In this document: positions 1 through 12,529 of the stretch, piece after piece
How positions within the stretch are numbered: the first letter of the stretch is position 1
How the letters are laid out: each line of letters opens with the position of its first letter
DNA from: Marsupella aquatica
Taxonomy: Eukaryota > Marchantiophyta
Direction of reading: 5' to 3'
Assembly (NCBI GenBank): GCA_973895155.1
Contig: OZ316899.1
Location: 620,001-684,000 of the forward strand
DNA length: 64,000 nt
Notes under the pieces: generated by a model
The model's input: the letters and a program-made list of their open reading frames with translations, nothing else
Database searches by the model: none
What the model was told of the DNA's origin: nothing
Translations under genes and position numbers: made by a program

Positions 1-79
1 TTCTATCATTATACATGTGCAGAGTCCCCCCCACGTGAATGGACTCCACATATAATGAGTTCTTCCATTCCTGACAAGA

Positions 80-1321
80 TCAGACATTACCTGCTCCTCT
101 TCTAGCGTTTGTAGGTACTGAATTTTGATATCCCTGCCAATTACCTTCACCACCTTCCCAACCTTGTTCATTCCACGACCCACCACCATCCTCCCAACCT
201 GGTTCAACCCATGTCTGTCCTTGTGGACATTGGAACTGATCATTACTAGCATTTGCCCAATCAGGTTGGGCAGAATCTGCATGCAATGGCAGGTGGACAA
301 AATTTCATGTTGTCTGAATCCAATACATCCCAAACAATGTCAAAAATTGATATGCAGTCTGAAATTCAGGAGTGCCATGCCTTCACAAAGAACTGGCATA
401 TAGATATATACTCACATCCCCATGGTTGAGGTGGACGTCCATACCCACGAGATTGTGGGTTTGGACCTGCTCTGCCTCTACCATGGGCATAACCTAGAGC
501 TTGCCCCCTGCCATAGTATTGGGCACCAGCCTGGGATCTACCACTACTACCACCTCGCCAACCTTGATCAGAGGTCAGCCCCCCCTGCTGGTATGGTGCA
601 TGCACAGGCTTCGAAGGCAAAACAGAACTGGCAGGACGCTGCATCACATCACCAACTACAATGTCAGGAACTAAGCAAGGTACATATGTGTAGTACTGAA
701 CATATGAAACCTCTAAACAAGAGTTTTTAACTCAAAACCTTGTTGGGAAAACTACTTACATGTTTCTTTTGGGGCTGCTCTGCAATGTATTCATCTTCAT
801 AACCCCCATCCTCATCCATTTCCTCTGGAAAATACTCATCATCTGCATCTTCTTGTCTAGTGTCTGCACCCACCTGTGCAGCATCAATGTCATCTCCACA
901 TTCTGCCATTGTAGGTACGACCTTCTTGCTCAACCTGTCACTCCGACGCACAGGCCCAGAGATAGTGCTGGTCACCCTTCTTGCGTACTCCTTTTGTTTC
1001 TTTGAAAGTGCTGTGGCTCTGCGACATTCCAATATGAGAATACAGTCACAATTTCAGTGCCACATTGAACTATTCATGTCACACAAACTCAGTGGAGGGG
1101 TGTAGTTGAGAATCGTTCCCTTACAATTCAGCCACATCCTTTTCCAGATCTAGTTCTGCGATTTTGGCTTTCACGTATGCTCGTTGTTCCATAGCTTTCC
1201 TTTCATACTCACACATCTCTGTGTCACTCTGTTCCATCCTACTGGACCACAAAAACATGTCATCTATGGTCACCCCGTATAACACAATGCAACCACAATC
1301 ACCAGGCATCCATCCATACAT
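80..1321 (-). CDS. Multi-exon ORF set: charged region then Gly/Trp-rich tail
   Basis: Four open segments on the minus strand (1321-1121, 1032-727, 647-366, 286-80) read like exons of one gene, ending at a stop at 80. The second is basic (RRSDRLSKK) and then strongly acidic. The third is rich in Gly, Arg, Gln and Tyr, like an RGG low-complexity region. The last is rich in Gly, Trp, Asn and Gln. Donor-like GTAAGT (759-754) and GTGAGT (415-410) follow two segments, and AG acceptors are nearby, but I could not reconcile all reading phases. It lies downstream of the CACTA transposase remnant on the same strand, so it may be that element's second gene. I recognise no catalytic domain. It could also be an unrelated host gene. 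Confidence 0.35.
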
Positions 1322-1393
1322 CTGTGTTGCTTCAGAATTACTTTATTACACATCCTTCCCCTCACTAATGTCCATGCAAACAATTCACATTAC

Positions 1394-2743
1394 TCATGGC
1401 ACAGGCACACTGTTGGCATCTGCATCTCTGAATTTGCCTCCTTCAGCAAATGCATCTACCCTTGTCACAGGAATGAAGTCCCCGCTATCATGAACTACAG
1501 GCACTTGGTCTGAACGCCGACGATCAAAGGCACTATGAGAGTGTAAATGAAACTCAAGGTTTGATCCTTCCATCCGACGTTGCCTGGCCTGTTTATGACA
1601 CACTACACGCCAACCTGGGGAGTCTTCCACATCCAGGAAGAAAGCTTGCTCCACCTGACTAGGAAACACAAATGGCTCAGACCATTCGGGCAATTTCCCT
1701 CTGAAATTGGCCAGCAAGAAACCGTCGTTGTCTCTCTTCATGGTAGCCCTGTTACCAAGCCAATCCTGCCGCACCCATGAACCTTTCATAAGAATCACAG
1801 GACTGGACACCGCCCCATAGTCCAGAGCCCATATGTCAACTAATTCTCCCACATATCCCATCTCCATCCAAGCCCTGTCGTGATTGTGGCTCTGTTGCTC
1901 AAATACAGTGATGAGCCCGCAGTCATTCATCACCTTGTAGGCACTGTCACCATCCTTCACTCGGAAGTGATTCCCATATGCTCTCATCCGTTTGTAAGTC
2001 TTCACTTTCAGGCTAGGGACATTAGACAGTAGGTAAACATCTGCATCCATGTCTGGGTGGGTCTCGTGATGCTCTCTAATTGCCACTCTGATCCACTCCA
2101 TGAAACCTGGAAAAGTTGTTCCTGCAGTGGGATGGGCCGCCTTCAATGACTCATACTCCCTGAACGAACAACCACACAGCATTAGCTTGGGTAAACATGA
2201 ACAGGCTAAAGGAGAAAACCACACGAACACAACATTTAAGCTCATGAACTGGATTATAGCACATGTATGCACTCACTGTATCCAGGGTTCCATCACCACA
2301 GTGTTGTGCAATACAAAGTCATGTGCCAAGTCTCTCATAGATATGGTCAGGTTCTTTGTGGTTGCAGCCCCTTCCAGTACTTCACCTATCACCCCTTCCT
2401 CCTCATCAGAATTCCACACCCTGGTCTTCACGTGCTCATATTGTGCTATGTATTCAGTCAGAAATCCCAGAGTCTCATCCTTGATGTAACCTTTAGCCAT
2501 GCTTGCTTCAGGTTTGTAATATGTTCTCACGTGACCTTTGAGTAGCTTCATGTACCGTTCCAAAGGGTACAACCAACGAGCACTCACAGGCCCAAATTGG
2601 TGTAGCTCTTCCACAACATGGACAAGTAGGTGGGTCATGACATCAAAAAATGCGGGAGGAAAATAAATCTCCAGGTCACACAGCACCTGAGCGACATCTT
2701 CTGTCAGTTGTGGGAAGTGTGTTTCATCCTTGGCAGATTGCAC
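1394..2743 (-). pseudogene. CACTA (En/Spm) transposase, C-terminal half only
   Basis: Exon 2743-2277 holds the DUF4218 block typical of plant CACTA transposases (LEIYFPPAFFDVMTHL, then RWLYPLERYMK). Exon 2159-1394 holds DUF4216 (VDIWALDYG, VILMKGSWV) and the usual tail (PFVFPSQVEQAFFL). A GT-AG intron fits at 2276-2160: the donor GTGAGT and an acceptor after TTCAG rejoin the frame as CAG-GAG-TAT. The TNP2/Transposase_21 N-terminal half, which should lie at higher coordinates, is missing; recognisable homology stops near 2830 and other minus-strand genes follow. The surviving part has no other disabling change. It encoded the DNA cut-and-paste transposase of a CACTA element and cannot work in this state. 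The copy at 50.2-51.6 kb has the same two domains without this intron. Confidence 0.85.
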
Positions 2744-3330
2744 AAGGACATCTCATCCTACTGGCTCCTGAAAGTCTGATTCGTAACCTTTCACGCTGCC
2801 AAAGCTTATTATCATGGCGTGATATCCTTGTGGGATGATGCAAAGGCAGTGCCTGTGCCCTGGGCTGGGTCTGGGGAGGGTGGTGACCAGGGTGCATTGT
2901 AACAGGCTGGGAGCTCTGCAGTCATGGACAGCAGTGAACAAGGATGCCTAATGGTGGTATTTGTGTTCCATATATCCCTGATTGTATCTGCCAAAAGAGT
3001 TAACATAACGTGTACTAAATTCTCACAAACCCTAAACCACCCCAAAAGAAAAAAACAGGTTCGCAAGTAGTGTACCTATTGTCAAGTGAATGACACAAAA
3101 TTCCTAAATGTTGGAGGGTGTCACCACCTCCTCCGCTGTCCTCAAATGTACCGCCTCTGCATGTACGTTTACAGTGACACCCCCAGGCAGCAGGAAACAA
3201 CAATCCGCCAACAGTAAAATAAGCCCAACTGCCACCAACCATAACAAGGTACATTAGTTCAAAGATCACATTTATTTCAATGATCTGATTTATACAAAAA
3301 AACTTGTGTCCAAACTGATGCTACTACTCC

Positions 3331-4209
3331 TCACTCTGATTCAGAATCGCTAATGACCCATTCCTCACTTGTTGTCTCATAGTCCTCTCTGTAAGGATCC
3401 TGACCCTTCCGTGGCCAGGCCTCAAAAAGATCATAGTCCATTGGGTTTTGACGCTTCCCAGCTGCTACTGATTCCACAAGCCAAGCATATGAAACCACAA
3501 ACACATTATGGGACATGACATAAAAGCGAATGTCTCCCTTCCCAAACTTGCGGCAGGCTTTGGGATATGACTTAGTAATGACATGAGTGGTGTCCTCTGT
3601 TATATTCTCCTCCACTGTCCCACCTAGGTCAAGCACTGTGGACTTGTACACTTTGCACTTAACCTCTCCAATTCCCGCCTCCACAAATACCATGCTCAGC
3701 CCTTTCAGAATGGGGGTTGGTTGCTTCGTCTCCTCAGCCAACATACTCTTCAGCCTTGTAGAGCTCTGTCCTTTGTTGAGTACAGGTCCATATTGGAGAT
3801 CAGCAAGCCGTGCCTTTGCTTCCCAGACTTCTTGTTCAGCCCAAGCTGATGCAGTAGCTTCTTCATCCTCCCACAACTCATATTGCTCAGTATCCTGTAC
3901 AATCTTATGTGCTATGGAATCTGTGATCCAAGAGGCCTCAACTACTTTTAGGCCTTGCTTAGTAATTGCAAAATTCATGTAGGACCATGACCACTTCTTT
4001 ATCACTGATAGCCATGTCCCTGCAACAACATGTGTAGTCTCTGGAGTGATGTCCTGAACTACAGTGCCATGGAGCTCAGAGAATCGTTTCTGTACAGTTG
4101 GCCAATGCACTTTGGTCAACCCATGCTGGCCATGGACCAAAATCGCTCTGACCCCTGTAAACATTGTTGGGTGGTCACACTTTCTACGTTTACCAGGCTC
4201 CATGTACAC
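3331..4209 (-). CDS. Tandem BRCT-domain protein
   Basis: One open frame of 292 codons. BRCT 1 spans about residues 15-110 (ILVHGQ, GTVVQDITPETTHVV, then EASWITDSI). BRCT 2 spans about 170-265 (GLSMVFVEAG, GGTVEENITEDTTHVIT, then VSYAWLVESV). The TTHVV/I strand and the W near each repeat's end are hallmarks of the fold. BRCT pairs bind phosphorylated partners, usually in nuclear DNA-damage response. A charged helical linker separates the two, and the tail is acidic. PHD-like fingers lie just upstream on the same strand (5732-4796). PHD followed by BRCT is the order in plant BRCA1/BARD1-type proteins, but no RING is seen and no splice link was proven. It also sits directly upstream of the CACTA transposase remnant, so it may be transposon cargo. 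The frame is intact, and the true start could lie in an upstream exon. Confidence 0.7.
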   Translation of the reverse strand: MYMEPGKRRKCDHPTMFTGVRAILVHGQHGLTKVHWPTVQKRFSELHGTVVQDITPETTHVVAGTWLSVIKKWSWSYMNFAITKQGLKVVEASWITDSIAHKIVQDTEQYELWEDEEATASAWAEQEVWEAKARLADLQYGPVLNKGQSSTRLKSMLAEETKQPTPILKGLSMVFVEAGIGEVKCKVYKSTVLDLGGTVEENITEDTTHVITKSYPKACRKFGKGDIRFYVMSHNVFVVSYAWLVESVAAGKRQNPMDYDLFEAWPRKGQDPYREDYETTSEEWVISDSESE

Positions 4210-4795
4210 ACACCCTACGTGATGACAGTGAATTTTGGAAGAATGGGTTCACCTGACAATACAAGGACAACAAAATTCCTGCTTTTTGAGTTGATCTGGC
4301 CCACTGGTGCTCAGGTCCGATTTTGATAGGTACAAGGGATATGTGAACAATACATACTAGGCACCTGCACGGATGCAGGACATTGTTTGAATATATACTA
4401 CAAAATCCATATCCGTGGTGAAATGAAGTGCAACCAACTTGTCATGGCACATACATATTTTGTTGTAAAGGAGGATACATTCAATGACAAACTTATAGGG
4501 CAATTTGATTAATTGCATGCCTGATAATTTATACGCTTACAACTTAGAAGTCCTGTTTTAATTTAGCAGTCTGATGAAAGTGTTTATGAAAATGACCACT
4601 CAGCCTAAATACTTCCAAGAAGGCTTGTAAGGATAAGTTTGTATAGGCATGTACCCAGCCACTGACGCCAGAGCACAAGATAAGTGCTGCCTATATAAAC
4701 TCGCCTACCCAACTCCTTTTCAAAATTGGAATCTTTGCAATCTCAAAAAATAGTACATCCACATCAGGTGCACTGTGCATGTACAATGTTCAGCT

Positions 4796-5732
4796 TCACA
4801 GCCAAGATATGTGATCTCTCACAGGAGTGCGCGAGGTAGGATCAATGGCATGGCGATGACAATAAAATATCCATCGATCAACACCATGTGCAGAGTGATC
4901 ATAGATTTCTCTGTCACAAGCATAACCCTCTGCTTGATGATCTTTCAGGCAATGATAGTGCCACATAGTGGGACACCTACCACAATGGACTATGTCAGTC
5001 CAGTAGTCATCATCATGCTCACCACATGCCTTGCACCTATGAAGTGGGCAAGCTGTGGCATGAGCAGGCAAACACTCAAAACAGGGTAAGCCTCTTAAAT
5101 TAGGATATTTTGCTTAGTGCAGGCATAATAGGATATAAGTTATGTACTGTTGACCCTAAACCCTGGACCCAAAATTGCTCATACATCAAAATTTTAAGTA
5201 AATATCCTCTGTGTTGAAGTCAGAGTGTTAAGCTATAGGTCAATGGTATCTGGTCTGTGCATGCGGTGTGACAAGTGGTCCTCTAGAGCATGTGATCCAA
5301 ACATGTGTAGACACCAAAGTCACCGGTGGTGGGGTCTGGGAGGGCAGGACAAGTGACATCACCAGGCACACTGCAGGATGGCGAGTGGTTCCAGATGATA
5401 CATTGTGCTCTGTGCAAAAATCGGCATCCAAGAGAACGGTCATCCAATTCTGGGCCAGAAGCCCTACAGGCAGGACAGTCATATTGGCAACTGTGTACAC
5501 ACCCTTGGCACCTAATTTGTGGCGGGTCATGTACAAGAGACACAAATACCAAGGATGTCGGGAAGGGTACTGAAGCAGGTAGAGGCCGACTGTAGTTGTT
5601 CCTGGAAACAACAGGGTACTCAAAGTACCATGCAGACTGGGCTGGAAGGATCCCAAGTCTGACATACTCAAGGCGCAACATCTCTGCCTTGCGTGCAAGT
5701 CGCACATGTTCAGCGTTGCGGGTCCTCACCAT
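4796..5732 (-). CDS. PHD-like zinc-finger exons, possibly the 5' part of the BRCT gene
   Basis: Two open segments. 5071-4796 carries a clear extended PHD pattern: CKACG, then HCGRCPTMWHYHC, then YCHRH at the end, close to the C2-C2-H-C layout of EDM2-type and BRCA1-linked PHD fingers. 5732-5283 carries a weaker Cys/His-rich block (CPACRAS, CIIWNHSPSC, TCLDHM) after a helical Arg-rich N-terminus. PHD fingers read histone tails in chromatin. The two segments are separated by about 210 bp that may be an intron (an AG lies before CFECLPAHA). The BRCT frame begins about 590 bp downstream. Whether all three form one transcript is inference; the alternative is two neighbouring genes or transposon-captured fragments. 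Confidence 0.45.
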
Positions 5733-8700
5733 AAGTGTTGCTTTCGTTGTGATGTCCTCTGTTCACGTCCTTTGATGAGCAAGGTGAGCAGGAGGTCGAC
5801 TTGCCTCGCCAACAGCAACCACCTAAACTAATCAGTTCCCACTCATTGTCTTGGTTCCAACTACAGGTCATAGTATACACATAGCATGAAACGTGCATAG
5901 TACATATTTGATTCTGAGTTTATGAGTTTCCTAAGACAAAGAGCTTGGTGATAAACCCATATTCTCGACGGACATGTATATCAATCATATTAAACTCCTG
6001 TTTTTTCATCCAGAAAGACCGAAAGTCTCACCTTGCAGGTTGCAGCAGAGAGAAAATTCACTGGTTGTCGTGTTGTGCAAGTGAACCTCCACTGATGCCC
6101 CGGTGTAGCCCCTCAGATGCAGGTGACACTTACCAACTCCCAAGTTGCCTGGTCTAACAAAAAATGCTTATATCTTCAGAACTTTATAGAGCAAGTACAT
6201 GATCACATACTTCTGGATCTATTCATATTTGGAACTCTTGCCAACTACAACTCCCATTATGCACAAACTCACATCAACAGAGAAAGATACAGAATGCATA
6301 CTTACTATGGCTCTAAGCACCTTCACTACCTTGTTGAACCCAGTCCTGAAGTCTTTTCAGCGTGTTTGTTGTGCTGTCTCCTTTGGCACCCAACACCTTA
6401 GTCCTTGATGTAACAGAATGCGATTTTACAAGTTAGATGCTTTGGAACCTTCTATGGTCTTAGCTGAATTGATGTCATCGTAAGTGGTGAAAGACAAGGA
6501 AGACGAAAGTTGGTTGAAGAGCTGTGGACAACACACTAGCATGAAGTGCTTCAACCAATCCACTGCCAAACGGAACTCTTACACAGTCACATTCTTTCAG
6601 TAAACAGAAACTCAGTCAAACTTCATAATCAAAGTACAGACTCTGAAGGACCAAAGGAGGATGTTGTGAGTTTCTCTGTTGTTTAATGTGTTACCCTTCT
6701 AGTTTCAAAGTTAGCAAATGCTGAATAATGTGTCTACCAGATCTTTGAAAAGAAGCCCACCACAATTAAGAACTTCGGTATCTGGGTGAGGTATCAGAGT
6801 TGTACAGGTTATCCCAACATGTACAAGAAATATCGTGATACCACATTAAACAACCACACAGCAGATGTATGATGAGATGGCTTCTTGTCATAGAGTTCGG
6901 TTCCCTTGCATCCAGATCATCAAGACTACGACAGTCCCTGTCTCTCTGTGCAAGCGAGAAAGTACCAAGCAGTTCCATGATTCAAAGATCAAGCTCCCCT
7001 TGACGTACCGCAAGATTCAACCTCCATCGCGAAAGCTAAAGACGACTTACAAGGCCACCAAGCCCAACACATTTGTTTGAGTAGTGCGGGTGCAGGTTCC
7101 CAATTTTGAAACAATTTGGCTCATTTTATGTCCCGAGGGACTCCAGGAGTTTATGTATTGAGTTTCTAGGTCAAGATGCTTAATATAAGGAAATTCAATT
7201 ATCACTTCGTTCCCAACTTCTATTAATTGAATATACACAAGCTGGAAGCAAGAAGACAAGCCACAATCTAGCATCTTAGCCAAACACAATCGTCCCGACA
7301 AAGCAAAACTCAGCTGGACAGAAGTCACTCGGATCCACAAAAAATTGAAGATTCACCTCCAAGCCGGAGGCCGATCACTTCAGTACAGCAGCTTCTGGAC
7401 GGAACAAACTCTGCTCAGCCCCACAGAAACACAAATATTAAGGCTCCAAGTCAGAGCTCACAAACAGAAACTCAGATAAATAACATTCAAAATCTGTCCA
7501 GGTTTGTGCAAAGTGTACATATTCATTCTTCTGGAATGAACACACAATGCATACATCGCCTAGACACAGTCATTATAAATCATTGGGCAATTGGGGACCA
7601 CTAAGCAGGTGTGTTCCTATTTCGAGGCTACAGGAAAGGATAGAGTGACACCAAACTGAAGAGTACACCAAAAGAAAAACAGCAAGAACCAAAGTCAATC
7701 ATGTGTGGATAAATTGCACATGGGAAGTTCCCCTGAAGAAGCAGCAGTTGCTAACATTGTCACCCGAACCACACCCAGTTTATTACCTCAATGTCTTCAG
7801 CCTCAATATCCAATCCTCAGCCCCCTGGTGCTTCCGTGTTTGTTCTGAAAATTTCTGTGATGAAATAATTATTCAATACATTCAATAGCAAAGAGAACTC
7901 AATCACAAAAGAAAAATAGTTAGTGTGAATGCTAATTTCTCAACACTTAACTAAATTCAAACCACCAATTCAAGTAGTAAGTTTCAAAAACTTGCCTTTA
8001 CATGAAGTGAAACCAATTGGCCATGCATGTTACTAAAGCAATAAACAAATAATTAGGCTCAACCCCGGGCTCAACACACAGGCAAACTACTCGAAACATG
8101 CTGCTGAGAAGTAGCATTTTTTGAATGTCAGACTATGTGTAAGTGCCATGATCGTGCTCCTACGTTTCACAAGGAGGGATGGCCCGAAAGGGAGAAGCAA
8201 CAATGTGGAGTCTATACACGTAGCACAAATCCCAGTTTAGAAGGGTGGATGAAGTTCAGACAAGAGTTCAGAACTTGCCATTTGAGATTGCCAATCTGAA
8301 CTTCACATTCAGACAGGACTTCATCCAATTCAGGAGTTCAGACAATCTGAAGAGGACTTTGGACTTGAATGAGGGACAGCGTGGCCATATAGTTATCCTT
8401 GTGGCCTTCAGCTGCGTGTCTCAGGCTGAATTTCACTTTCCAGTTTCGAGAGTTCTGAAGGTCTAGTTTTAGTAACTTCCTCCTGACTCGACTTGGGAGC
8501 ATTCTCCCTATTTGCTAGCTTGTAGTTAGCTTTGACTCCTGTGAGCTTAGTTGACGACCCTCTTGGGATATTAATAATTAGAACAAACACAAGTTGTCAA
8601 GACAGATTCCACCGGAGCAAAAAGTCCAAAATCAGGTGAAAGAAAACCTAAGGAAAGTCCATAAGAACGAAAGTAGGAAGGCAGGTGCACGGGCCACCGA

Positions 8701-10195
8701 GAAAAGTAAAGGATGCATGTGATTAGTGGGGAGGGATCCCAGCAAAAACAGGGGAAAGCAAGGGAACTTGCTGCTAAAATCAGCTGAACGATTGCACGGT
8801 TCCTATAAATTTAGTGGACCTTAAGGCCGTCTGTTCACCCCCCCCACCCCATTGCCAGAGCACGGGGCACAAGGCATGTTCTGATACAGGGAGGAGCAAA
8901 ACAGTCATGTCAAGCAAGAAGTGTGGAGAGACCAATCAGTAAGCAAAAATAGGGGAGAACAGACATACATCAGCAGCAGCAGGAAACAAGAAAGATGATA
9001 CTCTGTTCCATCTTAGAGTCGGGGACACTACTGCAACACCGGGACTGGAGATAGCATCCAGCAGGCCGGCGACCCATGCCAAAAGGGCAGAGCAGCAATC
9101 CGCCATGTAGCGATAGGCGAGAGCAGCGATTACGACGATGAAAGATGGTCAAAGCTGAAGCAAAACCCCTAAAGATGCAGCTTGGCCATACTCTCCTTCC
9201 TCACCTCATAGCGCTAGGCATTCAACCTCCCTCTTCAATGAACCTCACAGCAGCTTGAAGGTCGATAGATTTTACCTCGTCTCCTGAGCAGAAACGTCTG
9301 CATTAGCTGAACAGAGCCCGGAACAGAGCTATCGCATTTAGCCTCCCGACTCCAAAATCGAACGCAACACAACCTCCAACTCCCAATGGCAGCTCAGTAG
9401 GTTGATCAGCTCGGTCAATGCAGGTCAGTCGACCTCAATAGCCACACTAGAAGCTCACCGCAAGTCACTCAAAGGTCAGACTAGAAGCTCCGCCGCCTTC
9501 ACACCGTAGCAAAAAACAATGAGACCAATATTGAGCAAGGCGACCCTATTTGAATATTTGGCGACCATCAGGCTCCACCCCTCCTTTCTCGCTACCGTTC
9601 CCCCATGTGATGGTTAAGCTTCTCAGGACACAATCAATCGCACAAATGTAGCTTAAAGCAGGACCTCACTAAGCAGACTATCGGTTAGGACCTTATAGAC
9701 ATAGAGATAGATAGGTCAATGCAACCTTACTTGGGCCGATGCAGCATGTCTCTTGACAATGTGAAGCAGCGCAGCATTCCTCCACCTAGCTCGCAGTGAT
9801 CCTCCGCCTTGCTTGCAGTAACCAGCCTCCGCCTAGCTAGTTTGCACTGTCACGGTTGCAACTTTTTGTGCAACGACTTGGCCCTCCTACCAACTACGAG
9901 CTCCCAAAAGTATGTCGAGCAGATGTACACTCAGGCACCACCTCGTAGAGCTCAACTCCAAGTCGGCAGCTCTCACTTGAAACTCAATAGCAGCTTAGCT
10001 CACCAGCAGGTTGAAAAGCGACAATGGACTCCCCTCAAAACTGATTGGCAGACCTCCACACTGACGCTCGTAGCAGGCCCAATCCTAAACACATTTGCAC
10101 CCTAAAGTCCAGTCGCGCTCAAACACTTTCAAACAACCCTGCAGGAAGTTCGCGAAGAGTGCAGCTGGAATGAAGGTCGTCGACTCCCAATTTCC

Positions 10196-10314
10196 CTCGC
10201 AAAACCAACCTCTGCGGCACACTGACCCTGAACACTTAGGGCAAGTAGTACCCCCAAAATCTCTCGCAAAACCAACCTCCAAGGTACACTGACCCTGAGG
10301 GAAAGTAGTACCCC
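10196..10314. repeat. Two-copy tandem duplication, about 66-bp spacing
   Basis: CTCGCAAAACCAACCTC occurs at about 10196 and again at about 10262. Each copy is followed by ACACTGACCCTGA and then AAGTAGTACCCC. The copies differ by small indels. No coding role is seen. Confidence 0.7.
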
Positions 10315-11654
10315 TCACATGTGGGCAGCCATCGAGTGACTTAGCAAACAGGTTGGTTTGGACATAAAAGAACCAATGCAAATGACTTAGCAAAAAGTTC
10401 AATGTGGGGAGAGTGCACTTTGGTCAAGAACAAGGCCAAATATAGTCAGGTATGAATCCACATTATAAGTGAAAGTACCCACCATTCTGATGAAAACCAC
10501 CATATTTATACCCATTATATTTGGACCTCGCCAACCATGAGTGTGCAATATGTAGTTGCACCGGGAGTTGCATATTAGGGATTGGCATCCGAAATTGGCT
10601 AATGGGGTATGCATGCTGACGGAATTTTAAAAAATGATGTCCAATTCATATTGCACTATTGTGGAGTAACTAACATAACTTACCTATTTCTTACTTACCA
10701 GTGTTACAATAGCGACATTGGATAAAGTTGTAAGCATGACTTCCCACAACCTCACCAAAACTTAGTTGGTATGATGTAACTAACATGACACCCACAAACT
10801 TGGAGTCGCATATTTATGAAGGTCTCGCACAAGTCACATAGGGGAGGGTCTCAGAATGGGTGGTTTTCTTCTAGTGTAGCTACACATAGTAATCAAATTT
10901 GATTACTTTACTAAGGTATTTTGAAGATCGCTCCACAGCGGTGAGAAGTTTTCAATGATATCTCAACATCATGTAACCATAAATTAATGAAAAGGGAATG
11001 ATTAACAAAATACACCAAAAATATCTTAAAGTATGCTAAGGGAGTCTGGAATTGACCAAGGTTGCTCCTTAAACATAAGTCAAAATGAAAAGACTTAAGG
11101 ATTCAAATCCATATTGCTTTTCTGGTCTAAAATGCTTACTAGAGTACTCTTTTAAAGTGCCGTCAACACATCTTGTCTTTTCTTTCTAAGTGATATTCGG
11201 ACAAGATCTAAAAGGTAGCTACTTCAACATTTAGATGGTACTAAGTAACATGAAAGAAAATCCATCAATTTCAATGAGATTTAAACTCAATGAGTTAACT
11301 TTAAGAACTCAAGAGATTGCAATGAGTCACCAACAAGGAATCTGTCATTACAACTCAAAAGATTTGCACAAAAGGAATTTTACTTCTGGTGTTATTAATC
11401 AGAGATAGAAACACAAGGAGGCAAGTCTCTCCAAATGTTAAACCTGATCTCGAACTCATAGATTCATGATCAACTAGTTTAACACAAAGAAGAGGCAAAA
11501 ATGCATAACTTTACCATACCTCTACATTAGTGGTAGAGGTGTCTTATAGTGGTGACCTACAGAATGAGAGATCACAAGGTCAAAGAGACGTGCCTCTTCA
11601 TACTCCTCCAAAAGTCAAAACAACAATTCAGTAAGTGAAATTCCAAGAAATGGC

Positions 11655-11760
11655 TAAGTAAGAACACGTAAAGCCGTAAAAGCGTAAAGGCGTAAACTCA
11701 TAAAAGCATAAAAGCATAAGCCATAATCCGTAACTCGTGAACGCGTAATTGCGGTACACT
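11655..11760. repeat. CGTAA-rich degenerate short-repeat cluster, copy 1
   Basis: The plus strand repeats variants of CGTAAA and CATAAA every 8-12 bases and includes GCATAAGCCATAATCC. The same 16-mer and the same kind of repeat recur at 14525-14660, on the other side of the gag-like pseudogene. Confidence 0.6.
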
Positions 11761-12529
11761 TAAAAACTTAATGATTTCAACTATTCCTAACTTTCTACTC
11801 CTATCTCGAAAAGTTCTGAAATTTTGCTAGTGAGTTTCCCTATGCACAGAGTATACACTAAATAAGTTTCATAGATTTTAAAGCTCTATAACTCATTTTG
11901 AAAAATAGGAAAAGATGTACTACTCTTAAAACTAACTAAAAACACTTAGACTACTCCCCAAACTTGCTGTCGGATGTCTTCTTGTTCGAGTAGCTCCACT
12001 GTTGTTACAGCTCAATTTTGTGTAACTTCCATTAGTTTAGCCTGGCGTGGGGATCCTCGAGAGTAGGGTAGGCATCTCAGTTGCCTTTCAGGATACATTA
12101 GGGGTATTCTCTTCCTGAGATAACATATGTCTATTCGAAGAGCTTCTCAATACATCCCAATTACGTCATAATTATTGCAAGTAGCAACATATACTTGGGG
12201 ATAATGGTACATGAACTCATCACTATCCATTTAACATCTCTGAAATACCGGTTGAAGTGGGCCAGGGTTTGAGTAGTGACATTGTTGCAGATCCTCTGTT
12301 TCTCAGCAAATGAGCTGGTTGAAACAAGGGTAACCTTGGGCTCTCAAGGAATGTAATCGTGTTGCAGAGTAGTAGACTTCTTGCTCTGCATGAGAAAAGA
12401 AACCACAAAATCCAGGGCATAGGCTGCAAAATTCCCCAAATATGCCAGAACTAAATCTGGATCCTCTACCTCTACATCACCTTGGAGTAGCATCACAGCA
12501 AGAATAGGCCGGAAGTAGAGAGAGTCAGT

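Larger units (their letters stand above)
5740..12000. other. Gene-free stretch
   Basis: No open frame here has a domain, a useful length or a homologue elsewhere in the window. The stretch is mixed, and 10.8-12.0 kb is AT-rich. Small structures are present: a short hairpin (arms GAAGTTCAGA 8248-8257 and TCTGAACTTC 8295-8304), a C-run at 8830-8845, a small tandem duplication near 10.2 kb and a CGTAA-rich cluster near 11.7 kb. It may be degraded transposon sequence, but nothing diagnostic is visible. Confidence 0.5.

Noticed and set aside
5240-5595. Alternative frames on both strands over the weak PHD-like segment
   Set aside because: Only the 5732-5283 minus frame gives ordered Cys/His residues and fits the strand of the neighbouring exons.
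8245-8466. A 73-codon plus-strand frame containing a short hairpin
   Set aside because: No domain, low length and isolated; the hairpin arms are only 10 bp.
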